Assembly (NCBI RefSeq): GCF_000001735.4
Contig: NC_003074.8
Coordinates: 17,677,261-17,741,260 of the forward strand
From: Arabidopsis thaliana
Taxonomy: Eukaryota; Streptophyta; Magnoliopsida; Brassicales; Brassicaceae
Reading direction: 5' to 3'
Length of the DNA stretch: 64,000 bases
Notes under the pieces: generated by a model
Told to the model about the DNA's origin: nothing
The model's database searches: none
The model's input: only the letters and a program-made list of their open reading frames with translations
In this document: positions 25,891 to 36,106 of the stretch, in pieces
Numbering within the stretch: the stretch's first letter is position 1
How the letters are laid out: each line of letters opens with the position of its first letter
Translations under genes and position numbers: made by a program

Positions 25891-27261
25891 TCATAATTGT
25901 CTATAATCTATTATAATACTTGCTAGGCATAGACGATGACAAGTCATTGTTGTTGACAAAGCTGTGGACCCAGGATCTTATCTACACAACATTTGTTTCA
26001 CTAAATTGATTCTCATATCCTCTTAAGTCTTTATTTGAGTTCAAGATAAACAAAAAAAAAAAAGATAAACAAATCTTCCTGATAAGCAGAATATCTAGAT
26101 GAATACTTAGTATTTAAAATTATAGTTTTCATACGTGTAGATTGTTGTGCAAGATGAATCGTATACATTATAAAGTCCTAAACTCCGTTATTAAGCCGAC
26201 CCAAAATAAAGTCATAGATATAACCAGTGTTTTCTTCCTTTTCAATTAGGTTTTGACTTGAAAGATCCCAACTCCAAATTATTTTGTAGTACAGTGTTCA
26301 CACTAAACATTTGCTTCTTCTTTTTTTAATGCACACAAATATACATTACTTTAAACTAAAAAAAAAATAACAATTCAAGGAAGACTTCATGGCATTGCAG
26401 ACCAAAAAGAACCTGGCTGCACATGCATGTAAGAAAATTAATATGGACTTCAGACCAAGAAACTGATGTTCTTAAAAATTATACAAAGATAGTTCTGGAT
26501 TAGGGATTCTATTTTTATTTTTGCATGCTTCCAGTTCATTTCTCATTTAAATTCAACTACATAAATACCAGTTATTTTTCCTTATAAGTGGAGTCTACAT
26601 ATTTAAATAAATAAAAAGCAATGCCCAATTCTATTTAGAATTCCAACAAACTGGCCTGAACAAGAAATTTATTTGTAAGAGAGAAAAAAAGGGTGTACGA
26701 TGGGAAGCATTGCAAAAAGTTATAATTTAGCAGACTTTTCAATAGGTTTATACAATAATATATAATGATATTTTTCTAATCTTTGAAAACAACACTGTTA
26801 TACTAATATATGTACGTGTTGGATATACGTGGACCACAAAAACACATGTTTTATGGTGTACGTATGTATACAGTGTACACACGTGTTTTTTATTGTGAAA
26901 ATTATGAGAGAGTTATTGTAATAAAATAGTACTCCATAATCCATATACCTACCAACTAAGTCCGTATCATATGTGAAAAGTGAACAATGGTTTAGGAGGT
27001 GATGACTAAATAGTATGGTCCGGTTCGGTTAAATAACTCAAATATGAACTCGTAATAATTTGGACTGGTTAGATTTTGGCATCCTTTTATAATTACGTTT
27101 GCTAAAGAATGTACGTTTCGGTGTAATATATGCATGAAAAAAGAAAAACAAAAACTAAATCGAGAAAGAATTCAGTTCAGTTGGGTTGTCATTATACGAA
27201 GAAACTAATCAATACAAGCAAACAAGAAAAAAAAACATATATGAAAATAGAAGAGGTGGTT

Positions 27262-27294
<33 letters not shown>
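27262..27294 (+). repeat. (ATG)11 microsatellite
   Basis: Eleven consecutive ATG triplets. They create a poly-Met run in a short chance open frame. Confidence 0.95.
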
Positions 27295-27500
27295 TATGTC
27301 CATATTACCATATACTTCCTACTTTTTGGGGTTTGACGCGGTTTATTTGGAAATTAGTGATTTGATCAAGTTGTAGAAAGCAACACAACTATCTACACAA
27401 GTCAACCTTCTCATGCTAATTATCCACGTCACGGGTTTGAACCTTTTAGTCTAATTCACGCGGTCAATCATTGGATAGTGTGGACTGTGGATAGTGGACG

Positions 27501-27540
27501 ATGGTTAGTGGATGCACTAGATGGTTAGTGGATGCACTAA
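27501..27540. repeat. 20-bp tandem duplication
   Basis: ATGGTTAGTGGATGCACTA(G/A) occurs twice head to tail, differing only in the last base. Confidence 0.95.
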
Positions 27541-29900
27541 CCAAAATTGAAAACTGAACCGAACCCAAAAACTAAACGATATTCCAATCCTTGTCAATCA
27601 TTTAAAAGCGTAGGCCACGTTTTTTTTTGTTTTTTTTTATATGCCTATTTTTATATTTTATGAGTTGGACCGGCAAGCCTGAAGAAATCAGTGGGATGAA
27701 GAGAAATTTACTTTATATATTAACATTTTAAACATTTATAAACTTGGTGTCAAATTCTGAATGAAGAAAATCTCAATGGAATGGAACTGTATGGTTTTTG
27801 TCTAATCTCTTAAGATATTTAAAGTCTTAACTACGTGTCTATTCGTTATATTGGATGTTTGTGTTTTTTTGGCGGTTTAATTTTCATTGTTGAATTGGAC
27901 TACAACACTAAATTTGGTCCAACACTTGACTTATAGTTTACATATAATTGACTTTCCATGTTCACATCATAAATATGAGCCATTCGATTTCAATATCGCT
28001 TTTGTATGTATAAATGAATAAAAATATAGCTCAACCTTACTTTACGAGGTCGTGTAGCAAACAAAAAACAAGTTGCCTTTTTCATTATTGGGCCGGCAAG
28101 TGCTACATGCACTCTCCGCGTACAATTACGTTCTTAATTCTCACGTTTTTATTTGTTGCAAAGTTAAATATTTGTTTGTTGCAAATATAACTGTATTATA
28201 TAGTCCATAAAATTTGTATATAATATTCATTCCGAGAATTTTTTTTCATGAGAAAAAAAGACACTAATATTAATATATATAGTGCAAGATATATTTACAT
28301 ACACCGCTCTCCCATATTGGTGAATTTGTCCAAAAAAGATTTTACATGAATATGTTCAGGGATTGTTTGTCCCATTCTGTTTTACGACTTTTTTTTTATT
28401 TCTTTTTTTTTGCGATACATTGTTTTCGGCATAAATTATGGTGTTTCAATCATATACAACACCCACATCTTTACCACACAATTCCATTTAAAATAAACGT
28501 TTTAATTTTCGCGAAAAGTAACAATTATTATCGGTATAGTTATGTCATTGAAATACATACAAAAAGCACATAATACCTACAAATCCGTTTCTAATCAATA
28601 TTACTGCGTAAAGCTTAAAAGCTTTTATCATTATTTTATTTTAAGTTTCTTCAAAAGGTACGCATTATAGACTACATTGGTCAAGAAATCAATAATTTCG
28701 CATTACAAAAATGTGTTGTAAGAGATCAACACGCAGGCAGGCACTAGTACTAGTTTAAATTGTATACTATGTCAAACACGATATTTAATTCTTTACTGCG
28801 TCAGGCGAAACATGTTCAAAATGTGTTATACATCGGAATTTTTAAGCGTCTTCAAATTCAAAGAGTAATATATGTCGACGAAGACCTAAGTAAATAAGTG
28901 GATATAATCTGATTGGTAAGTCTCAGTCACTATATATGTGCTAAAGTTTATAAGTTTTTAGTGCTGCAAATGGTATAATTTTGGGCGGATGAGGTGGTTG
29001 AGCCATATTTTTCATCGTTCACACCCGACTAGATTAATTAGTGGACGGTTCGAGCACTCTTTTTTTTTTTTTTTTGTTATTTGCGTGTTTTATTTTTATT
29101 TTTTAACACGATAGTTACATGTATTTTTATGGATTATTTTTATGTATTTTAAGATATTGATAAGCTGAGAAAGGTTGGTCGCAGCTCTGTTATTTATTAG
29201 TTGACACCAATGGAAAATACTGATACGATATTAGGAGGATTTTCTTCTGCGTAGTTTTTTTTCGAACTTGGTTGGGTTTTAAATTGATTGCTCGCCGGAT
29301 ATTTTACTTGTCTATTCACAGTCTTCAAAAACTATAATTACTATGTATATATTTCACATTTTCTTATTTTTCAACTTATAATTTTGCATATGAGCTTTAG
29401 AATAAATAAAACAAATTTAATGATGTAGATGTTTTCCTTTGATACTTGGACAAGAGACTTTTAAGAAGTTTAATTTAATTTGTTCTAGAATGTAGTTTAG
29501 GACCAATGTCCTGGAAACAAAATTATGGTGCCGCCATTTTCCGCAAAGTGATAATTATTGAGTATTGACCCAAATAAAATTATTAACCGTTATAAAATAA
29601 AAAATACTACAGTCTAAACAACATTAGACCATACAAGTTTAAATATTTTATCAAACGGCAATTTCAACCTAATGGGGACGTCCCACAATGAATCACCACA
29701 ATTTCTCAATATCAACTTGCTCGATGTAAAAAAGAAAAGATTGTTCGATGTAGGCTTGTCTACAAATTATATATACTCAGGAACTTAGAATTTGAAACAG
29801 TACTATTTTCATTAGATTAATTATATATAATTTTATATTGTCAAAGTGGCAATACCGATCAACTATTTCCAATAGATTAATTATATATAATTTTTAGGAC

Positions 29901-30123
29901 AGAATTTTTTTAAAATATTCCTGTCATGATTTCCACAAATAAGAAATACAATTATAGATAGTTGATCGGTATCTTTTTAATTTAATATTAAATTATATTA
30001 AAAAAAACAAATATATAATTTAATATTAAATTCAAAAATAAATACCGATCAACTATCTATAATGGTATGATCTGTTGGTGTTTGTAGAAATCATGATAGG
30101 AATATTTTAAAAAAATATATTCT
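29901..30123. mobile_element. Foldback element with arms of about 100 bp
   Basis: The left arm begins AGAATTTTTTTAAAATATTC and the right arm read in reverse begins AGAATATATTTTTTTAAAAT. Both continue through CATGATTTC, ATTATAGATAGTTGATCGG and AATTTAATATTAAATT, leaving only a short AT-rich loop. This makes a near-complete hairpin of a non-autonomous DNA element. A fragment of the same arm (ACCGATCAACTAT) recurs just outside at 29,854-29,866, next to a duplicated AGATTAATTATATATAATTT block. This suggests a nested or repeated insertion. Confidence 0.65.
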
Positions 30124-30204
30124 AAAACTTTCACATGTAAGCATTTTCAAAGGCCCAAAATTAAATAGATAAAAATGTTGAATGGTAATTTTTTTTCGTT
30201 CACC

Positions 30205-30272
30205 AAGTGTTATTAGCTCAATTGGTAAAGATTTTAGGCGAAGATTAGAGGTCGTCGGTTCGAGTGACACTT
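30205..30272 (+). repeat. tRNA-like segment, probable SINE head or tRNA relic
   Basis: An A-box-like TAGCTCAATTGG (30,214-30,225) and a B-box-like GGTTCGAGT (30,257-30,265) are about 31 bp apart. The ends AAGTGTT and GACACTT can pair over seven bases. The T stem is damaged, so it is not a working tRNA. It is most likely a tRNA-derived SINE or a pseudo-tRNA. Confidence 0.45.
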
Positions 30273-30690
30273 GTAACGAAACTAATATTACATGATGTGA
30301 TTTCAGGTTTAAAGAAATTACGGATTTTGGCCCAAAACCATCGACACACTTGTTAGTGCGTATATTTTTTAAAACTAAATGTAACACCACCCAAGTTTTT
30401 TAAAGTATATTAAAGCCCAACCGGTATGGGCTTTGTTACCGAGTTTCACGTACATGTTCACGTAAGAGCATCCACATTGGTTGGTTTCTAATATGAGTTT
30501 CTTCAAATTGTTTATTAGTTAATTTTGATTGTTTTGTAGTTTAGAGTTTTTTGTAATTTTTATGGTTCAATGGTGAAATCTTCAAGAGGGTTTTTAAAAA
30601 AAAAAAAAAATTTAGAAAACAAAATGGTCAAGTACATAAGCTAATAGATGAAACTCATGAAATAAAACTCATTACTCGATTGTAACCAAA

Positions 30691-30870
30691 ATGGTTAAGT
30701 TCAGACCAAACACTCACATTCATCTATTAGTCGATATGGTTGAGTTCAGACCAAACACACACATTCATCTATTAATCAATTTGGTTAAGTTCAGACCAAA
30801 CACACACATTCAGTCATTAATGGATATGGTTAAGTTCAGACCAAACTCATTAATCGATAAAACTCACAAC
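30691..30870 (+). repeat. Four 45-bp tandem repeats, open in one frame
   Basis: Copies start at 30,691, 30,736, 30,781 and 30,826, exactly 45 bp apart, each opening (A/T)TGGTTAAGTTCAGACC. Because 45 is a multiple of three, the plus strand reads as a repeating 15-residue unit (MVKFRPNTHIHLLVD and variants) in a 64-codon frame. No start context, promoter or homologue supports translation. Confidence 0.9.
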
Positions 30871-30994
30871 AATACATACATTTAAAGCATTTGGTCTCTT
30901 CCACAATTGATGTTGGCACCATTTCTATTCTTCCCAGTCCTGCAAAATGAAGCAAATCATGACATTAACAGATGAAACAAAACCGTAAACTACA

Positions 30995-31143
30995 AACATT
31001 CAGACCAAACACAAATACTCATCTCATTAATCCATAAACTGAAAACATTGAGACAAACATTCACCAAACACAAATACTCATCTCATTAATCCATAAACTG
31101 AAAACATTCAGACCAAACACAAACATTCAGACCAAACATTCAG
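30995..31143. repeat. 59-bp tandem repeat region related to the 45-bp array
   Basis: The block ACAAATACTCATCTCATTAA recurs at a 59-bp interval (about 31,011 and 31,070). It lies among further copies of CATTCAGACCAAACAC, the same core word as the upstream 45-bp repeats. The whole 30.7-31.15 kb stretch therefore grew from one short sequence. Confidence 0.8.
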
Positions 31144-31752
31144 TCTCAAAGTTATTACACATATACTAGAAGCCGAAATACTAGAAGCTAAAACTTAAAG
31201 CCGAAATATTAGAAGGTGAAGTACATTCTGACCAAACATGCAACATTCAGATAGAAACTAAAACTTAAGACAACATATTATTTATTAGCCTGTTCTTAAG
31301 CGCCATCTATATGTCAGATAAAGGCTCTGTTTTGCCACAACCATGTTTTTTGAGCAAAAATTTCAGAAAACTCGAAGTGCATTAAAAGAGATATACTTGA
31401 GACAGAGCTGGATTCTACCTCTTGGTAAGAGCTCATGAGATAGCCACATGATAGAAGCTCCTGGTGTTACAAAGAATTGAACAATATAACCACAAGATCC
31501 GGTTTGAAGTTGACTTGGTGAACAATCTCATCGTCGATCATCATTCCGGCGGTTGTATATTGAGTATATGTGGTTGCTCTCCCGATTTCATGATCAAAAC
31601 GTTGGATCAAACAAATCAAGCTGAATCGCCTTTGGTATCGTCGACGGAGAAACCAAACAAAAGAGAAAGCTGAGAAAAAATTCATTTTGTTTAAAACAAA
31701 CAATCTATCACAATTAGCCACGTATGCGTTTCTAATGAGTTTCCAAAAACCT

Positions 31753-31776
31753 AATTTTAGGAACGTTCCTAAAATT
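31753..31776. repeat. Perfect 24-bp palindrome
   Basis: AATTTTAGGAAC followed by its exact reverse complement GTTCCTAAAATT. The centre AGGAACGTTCCT includes GAACGTTC, which resembles a pair of inverted heat-shock units. No gene lies close by. Confidence 0.9.
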
Positions 31777-33216
31777 CTTGTTGAATTTTTATTTAATTTA
31801 GGCCCATTATTCTCTTAGAGACCAACTAAGAAACCCACTAAAAACTATCGATGAACTTGGTCTAAGTCTTTTTGTCTTACGTATAGATAAAAAAATTGAT
31901 ATGTATTGATGCAATCTGAAAAAAGATATCCATGAACCATGATGCTTTAAAAAAAGAGTTTTCTGCAAAGAAAACATTGTTTGGATTAGTCCGAGGAAAC
32001 CATGAAATTTGCATAGATTATTTGCTGACTTCACTCAAGTTTTTGCTTCCTCCAATTTTTTCTTCTATGCGTTTAAGTAAACCAGTCAGATCCAATGGTA
32101 AACAATAAAATGGTCGACAGTATAAATGGGCTTTTAAGCAGAGTCTTTGGGTTTAGAAATCAGTATCTTAGTTTTGCTTCGCTTTATATGTTTTTCTATG
32201 TGATTGGTATGGGTTTGAAGGTACAAAGTACAAAACCCAAAGTCTTGGCCTTGTCTGCTTTCTCAAAATAAGTACTAATCTTGTCATAAATTTTGTTCTT
32301 ATTTCGGTCAGTGAATTACTTTATAAGAAGTTATATAACGAGTAAGAATCAATTGATAGATCTTTTTAACCGGTAACTGAAGATTCGTTCCTCTTTGAGA
32401 GAAGAAGACACTAAAAAAATTTGGGTTATATTATAACTTAATTAATATACATAAATGTTATTTTAATTTATGATTGGTGTTCACGATTAGAAACATGGAA
32501 CATGTGTATGCATGTGAAGGCGACAACTTCCATATACATAACAGAAATACAAATACAAATCTCTAGTAAACCAAATTAAAATAACAATAAGGAGAAATAA
32601 ACTAAGTATTATATGAAGCCACACTTGTAATCCAATGACCTTTCGACTGATCAAACAGACTCACCTTTGAACCCCATTCACCTCTTATAAAGCCACTGCT
32701 TTTCTTTCTTTTTGGCATATCCACTTGCATCTATCATTTTTTATGTAAAGTCATTCCTCTGTTAATTATTACTATAATACATGTAGGTCCTTGTTCTTAA
32801 TCAGATTAAATAATATCAGCTGAATAATAATTTTAAATAATTAAAGTCGGCATTTTAGAGTGGTGAAATTTGGTGACAATTATATCAAAAACTCTTCACA
32901 TTTTTTAAAAAAGAAAAGACAATATCAACAACTATTACACAAGAAAAAATCATTCTGGTTCCATGCCATAAACGGTAGCATGCCCTTAGTAGTGTCAAAA
33001 AGAAAATATCCACCTTTGTATATCATTCATTTTAACTGGTGTTACATCACACCATATAATATATGTATTAACACAAATCTCAGTGTTTGTTATATCATTG
33101 TCCACTTCTTTCTCTCTTTTCTCTCTCTCTGTCATCCCTAATTAGAAAAGAAAAGAAGGGAACATATTTTTGAGTCTTTGTTGAGATATTTACATCAAAA
33201 CACTCTCTCAACAACC

Positions 33217-35371
33217 ATGGCTTCGCTTCCGGTGAAGCCTCTACCTTCCGGCCACTTACAGCTTCATAGCCGGAATCTTATTATTCCGCCATCAATGGTA
33301 ACCGTTGGTTTCAAAAGGCATCACTTCTTAGGAGTCTCTTCTTATGGTTTATGTATTGATGAATCTGTAAGGCATATGAGAAGCCTAAGGTCGTCGAGCA
33401 ATCGTCGGCGAGTAAGTAAAAGCGCCGGCGTGTCTATGCCGGTGGCTTCCTCTGATGATTTTCCAGCGGTTTCTTGGGAGTCTTGGAAGCCGGAAAAGAC
33501 CACGGTGGCTCCGTCGCTGAGTGACGTCATCTGGCCTGCAGCAGGTAAATTAGTAGTTAAACTGAATCACTAATCTTTGCACCGGAGATATTATTATATG
33601 CTCATTTTGTTACAAATAGTCTTAGACTTTGATATAAAAAAAAATTCTTGATTGGATTTTAAGAATGATTATGAAACTCGTTTCATATCATGCAAACTAC
33701 GAATCCTATATGAGATTCGAAAAAATTAAAACATTAAGGAGAAGAGATAAGAAAATGATAACATATAAAATGAGAAAACATATTATAAACTTCATTAGAC
33801 AGCAGTTTTCTTTGTCCGAACACTAGGGAAGAGAGAGAGAGAGACAGAGAGATTGTGTCTCTTCTAACGACCAGATAGCTATTGATCTTAGGGTATACAT
33901 GAATCTAACTGTTCGAGGTTGACCAATTCTTGAATTTAGTAAGAATCACGATTACTAATATTTATTTGTTAAATTCATTGTGAGCTTCATAATATTTATA
34001 TACACATTCGAAAAAGTCATCGTCGATCATATATATATCTTTGAATGGAGGCACATATATATAAATTTATTATCTAATATTTGGTTAGAAATTTGTCAAT
34101 TGTAAAGGAAACATCTATCTATAGTAGAAGTCGTGTTATCATTTCATTTATTCGAAAACATCATGCAAAATAATTGAATCACTCGGTTTATTAACCATGA
34201 ATCTCTAACCGAATTATTGTCAATATTGGGAATGAGAAAAGGAGCCTTTGCGGCGATGGCGATAATGGGAAGAATAGATCAAATGCTAAACCCTAAAGGG
34301 ATCTCAATGTCGGTTGCACCACTTGGTGCTGTCTCTGCCATTCTCTTCACCACTCCTTCTGCTCCTGCTGCTCGGGTAATTTCCTAAATGCTTTTTTTAC
34401 AGGCGATTGAAATGAATAATTGCGAAAAATGAAGCAATAAAATGCTAGCTATTAATTGTTAATAACATGTGTTGATGGGTGCATGTGTATTTATTTCAGA
34501 AATACAATATGTTCACGGCTCAAATAGGTTGTGCAGCCATTGGAGTGTTGGCGTTCTCCGCCTTTGGGCCAAGCTGGCTAGCCCGCAGTACCGCTCTCGC
34601 CGCTTCCATCGCGTTCATGGTCATCACTCGTGCCAACCATCCGCCTGGTAATTCAATTCTATTTTTTGGAAATATAGAAATTTCATCACTAAAATATTGA
34701 GAATAATTTTCTAATATAATCCTAGCAAAAATAAATTAAAAAATTAGCGCACAGCGGATATCCTAATCTTAATATAGAATTTTGGAATGAAACATAAATA
34801 AAAATCAATTAAATAGTGATTAGGATAGTAGTAGGTCTCGAGTAGGGGTAAATTTTTCTATTTGTTCTATGCAATGGATCAAATCATAGATTCTTACTAT
34901 CATGCATTTTAGGCCACTACACCTTTACGTGGAATAAAATCAGATTTTCTACATATTCACGAATTTAGCAAAAAAAAAGTTTTTGTTTGAAAGTCCTGGT
35001 TTTATGTCTAGAACAGAAAAAAAATCCAAAACTTCGGATTTCTTGTATATATCAATGTTGAGTTTTTTTTTCTTACCAAAAATAGTTTACTGATGTTTCA
35101 TGTTTGTATATATATGATTTTGGAAAACACAACAGCGGCGAGTTTACCACTACTGTTTATAGACGGAGCAAAGTTGCATAAACTGAACTTTTGGTACGCA
35201 TTATTCCCCGGTGCAGCCGCTTGTATCCTTCTCTGCTTCCTCGTAAGTTACCTTACGCTTTCAAAGTATGTGCTTACCTTTTTCTGCTTTCAAACCATTT
35301 GCTTAGAGGTGTTTGTAATTTTTTGGCAGCAAGCGATCGTGGGTTACTTGAAGGAAAACTTAAAATTTTGA
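33217..35371 (+). CDS. NITR2;2: HPP-family integral membrane protein, chloroplast nitrite transporter NITR2;2
   Basis: Recognised as AT3G47980. The family exports or imports nitrite at the chloroplast envelope (known for NITR2;1 and NITR2;2). Exons 33217-33544, 34245-34375, 34500-34647, 35136-35242 and 35330-35371 give 251 residues. Using the in-frame alternative acceptor at 34241 adds one glycine. Residues 1 to about 75 are rich in Ser and Arg and resemble a chloroplast transit peptide. Four hydrophobic segments follow, with the family signature NHPP at the exon 3/4 junction and ending YLKENLKF. The start MASLPVKP at 33,217 sits in a strong ACAACCATGGCT context. An upstream in-frame ATG at 33,178 would add 13 residues in front of the transit peptide and is less likely. 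Confidence 0.9.
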
Positions 35372-36106
35372 CGAATGAAAAAGGGATACGCGTTTATATT
35401 TATGTATACAAAACATATATTGGTGGAGGAGATTCTGTGAAGATTTTTTATTCATGTTTAGACGTTTACTGTAGTTGGTCGACGTTTTTCGTACGTACCC
35501 GTATATAAATGAATATATATACAAATATATATTTACGTTTCTACGAAACTTGTAATATACTTTTCTTTTCCGTTTTTGGTCTCTAAGTTTGGCTCAATTA
35601 AATTACTGAAAGAATAATGCGTATATCAATGTATTATCATACATTGTAGAATGTAGATTATATTTTCTTAGTTCTAAGAAACAATTAAAAAAAAAAAAAG
35701 GTTATATGTTACTGATGGAAAATCTTGTTTAGGTACCAGTGAACAAACTCGTGATGTTCAAATTAGAGATTCATTGGCGAAACAAACTCGTATACCAATT
35801 TTGGGACTATTTTAGTTTGAAATGTGATTTATACATTTTATTCGTATGGTTTGGGTATATAAAATAGAAAACTGGTTAACCATAACTAAGTAACCTGAAC
35901 AATGTGTATCATTAAAGAGTTTGAACATGATCAATAATACTCCACTCTTACCAAATGTAAACCCAAGATTGGTTTTTCTCTTCTTTAAACCCCAATTTAT
36001 TTACATTCCAAGACTGTTTAAGCTGAAAACTTTTTAAGAGAGTGGGTTGGCAAATCAGTCGAGAGTTAGTACTGAGTAAAAATTTCCATAGGCTCATTTC
36101 TTTCTC

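Larger units (their letters stand above)
23512..33216. other. 9.7-kb gene-poor region with repeats and element remnants
   Basis: I find no frame with convincing coding character. The stretch is AT-rich with many homopolymer runs. The first 200 bp carry the GTR1 promoter. Separate entries cover the foldback elements, tandem repeats, tRNA-like segment and palindrome. From about 30,460 to 31,860 the base composition is less extreme and tandem repeats dominate. The edges of that segment (AGAGCATCCACATTGG on the left, ACCAACTAAGAAACCC near 31,822) look like those of common Arabidopsis non-autonomous elements, but I could not prove terminal repeats. Confidence 0.5.

Noticed and set aside
27130..27336. 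68-codon frame with a poly-Met run
   Set aside because: Created by the (ATG)11 microsatellite; no other coding character.
30205..30272. Functional tRNA gene
   Set aside because: The T stem does not pair and no clear anticodon arm forms, so it was called a relic or SINE head.
30091..30390. 99-codon minus-strand frame over the tRNA-like segment
   Set aside because: It runs across the foldback arm and the SINE-like head and has no homology I can recognise.
30691..30885. 64-codon repeat protein as a real gene
   Set aside because: Kept as a tandem repeat only. The open frame follows from a 45-bp unit lacking stops, and there is no evidence of translation.
30691..31143. CRISPR-like array
   Set aside because: Plant nuclear DNA; the units are contiguous tandem repeats without unique spacers.
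33178..33216. Upstream ATG for the HPP transporter
   Set aside because: It would put 13 residues before a typical transit peptide start, and the ATG at 33,217 has much better context.
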